From Armatimonadota bacterium (GTDB taxonomy: Bacteria; Armatimonadota; Zipacnadia; Zipacnadales; FEN-943), in contig JANZZA010000313.1 of assembly GCA_026419655.1 (NCBI GenBank), forward strand, positions 1-5,645: a stretch of DNA of 5,645 nucleotides. The letters are read 5' to 3'. Positions 5,627-5,645 of the stretch are shown one piece after another. A program made the translations under genes and the position numbers. The notes under the pieces were generated by a model that was not told where the DNA came from, did not search any database, and saw only the letters and a program-made list of their open reading frames with translations. Every line of letters begins with the position of its first letter. Position 1 is the stretch's first letter.

Positions 5627-5645
5627 CTCCTAATAATACTGCCGT

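Larger units (their letters stand above)
5522..5645 (-). other. Leader region upstream of dnaN
   Basis: No coding sequence is seen. The distal half is AT-rich compared with the rest of the window and holds the candidate -10 box; the proximal part holds the Shine-Dalgarno site. I looked for DnaA boxes (TTATCCACA or close variants) on both strands and saw none, so there is no sign of an origin in this visible part. The gene upstream of dnaN is outside the window. Confidence 0.5.

Noticed and set aside
5522..5645. Replication origin beside dnaN
   Set aside because: No DnaA-box-like 9-mers are visible in the AT-rich leader or in the gap after dnaN; an origin further upstream cannot be judged from this window.

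Overview
The window carries three protein genes, all on the minus strand and all apparently complete. In transcription order they are the beta sliding clamp of the replicative polymerase (dnaN, 5521-4382), a Gfo/Idh/MocA-type NAD(P)-dependent sugar oxidoreductase (3700-2711), and a large glycoside-hydrolase-like protein with a TIM barrel, a beta-galactosidase-trimerisation-like domain and a C-terminal beta-sandwich (2471-507). The DNA is bacterial, GC-rich, and each gene has a clear Shine-Dalgarno sequence (GGAGG or GAGGT type). The mix of a dnaN outside the usual dnaA-dnaN-recF block, sugar-degradation genes of poorly characterised families, and long GC-rich intergenic DNA with hairpin repeats fits an uncultured saccharolytic environmental bacterium (for example Armatimonadota, Planctomycetota or Hydrogenedentota). 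That placement is a low-confidence inference, because no rRNA or other marker beyond dnaN is present.

Layout. 1-506 is noncoding and repeat-rich: a 36-nt direct repeat (53-88 and 386-421, 31/36 identical), a 46-nt hairpin with 15 perfect outer base pairs (313-358), an 18-bp perfect palindrome (377-394) and an 11-nt inverted repeat (105-115 / 193-203). 507-2471 is the glycosidase-like gene. 2472-2710 is a 239-bp gap with its ribosome binding site. 2711-3700 is the oxidoreductase. 3701-4381 is a 681-bp stretch in which I found no convincing gene or RNA; the end next to dnaN holds a 14-nt near-identical direct repeat and an inverted hexamer that could form alternative stems. 4382-5521 is dnaN. 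5522-5645 is its leader, with a possible -10 box.

The oxidoreductase and glycosidase-like protein probably work together in sugar catabolism: one attacks a glycoside, the other oxidises or epimerises a released sugar or derivative. The 239-bp gap leaves co-transcription unproven. dnaN is a housekeeping gene that seems to be an unrelated neighbour, separated by the 681-bp gap. I saw no phage, IS, CRISPR, defence or toxin-antitoxin system, and no strong case for a new system. The parts most worth a second look are the repeat cluster at 1-460, the possible alternative-stem array after dnaN, and the uncharacterised glycosidase-like enzyme.
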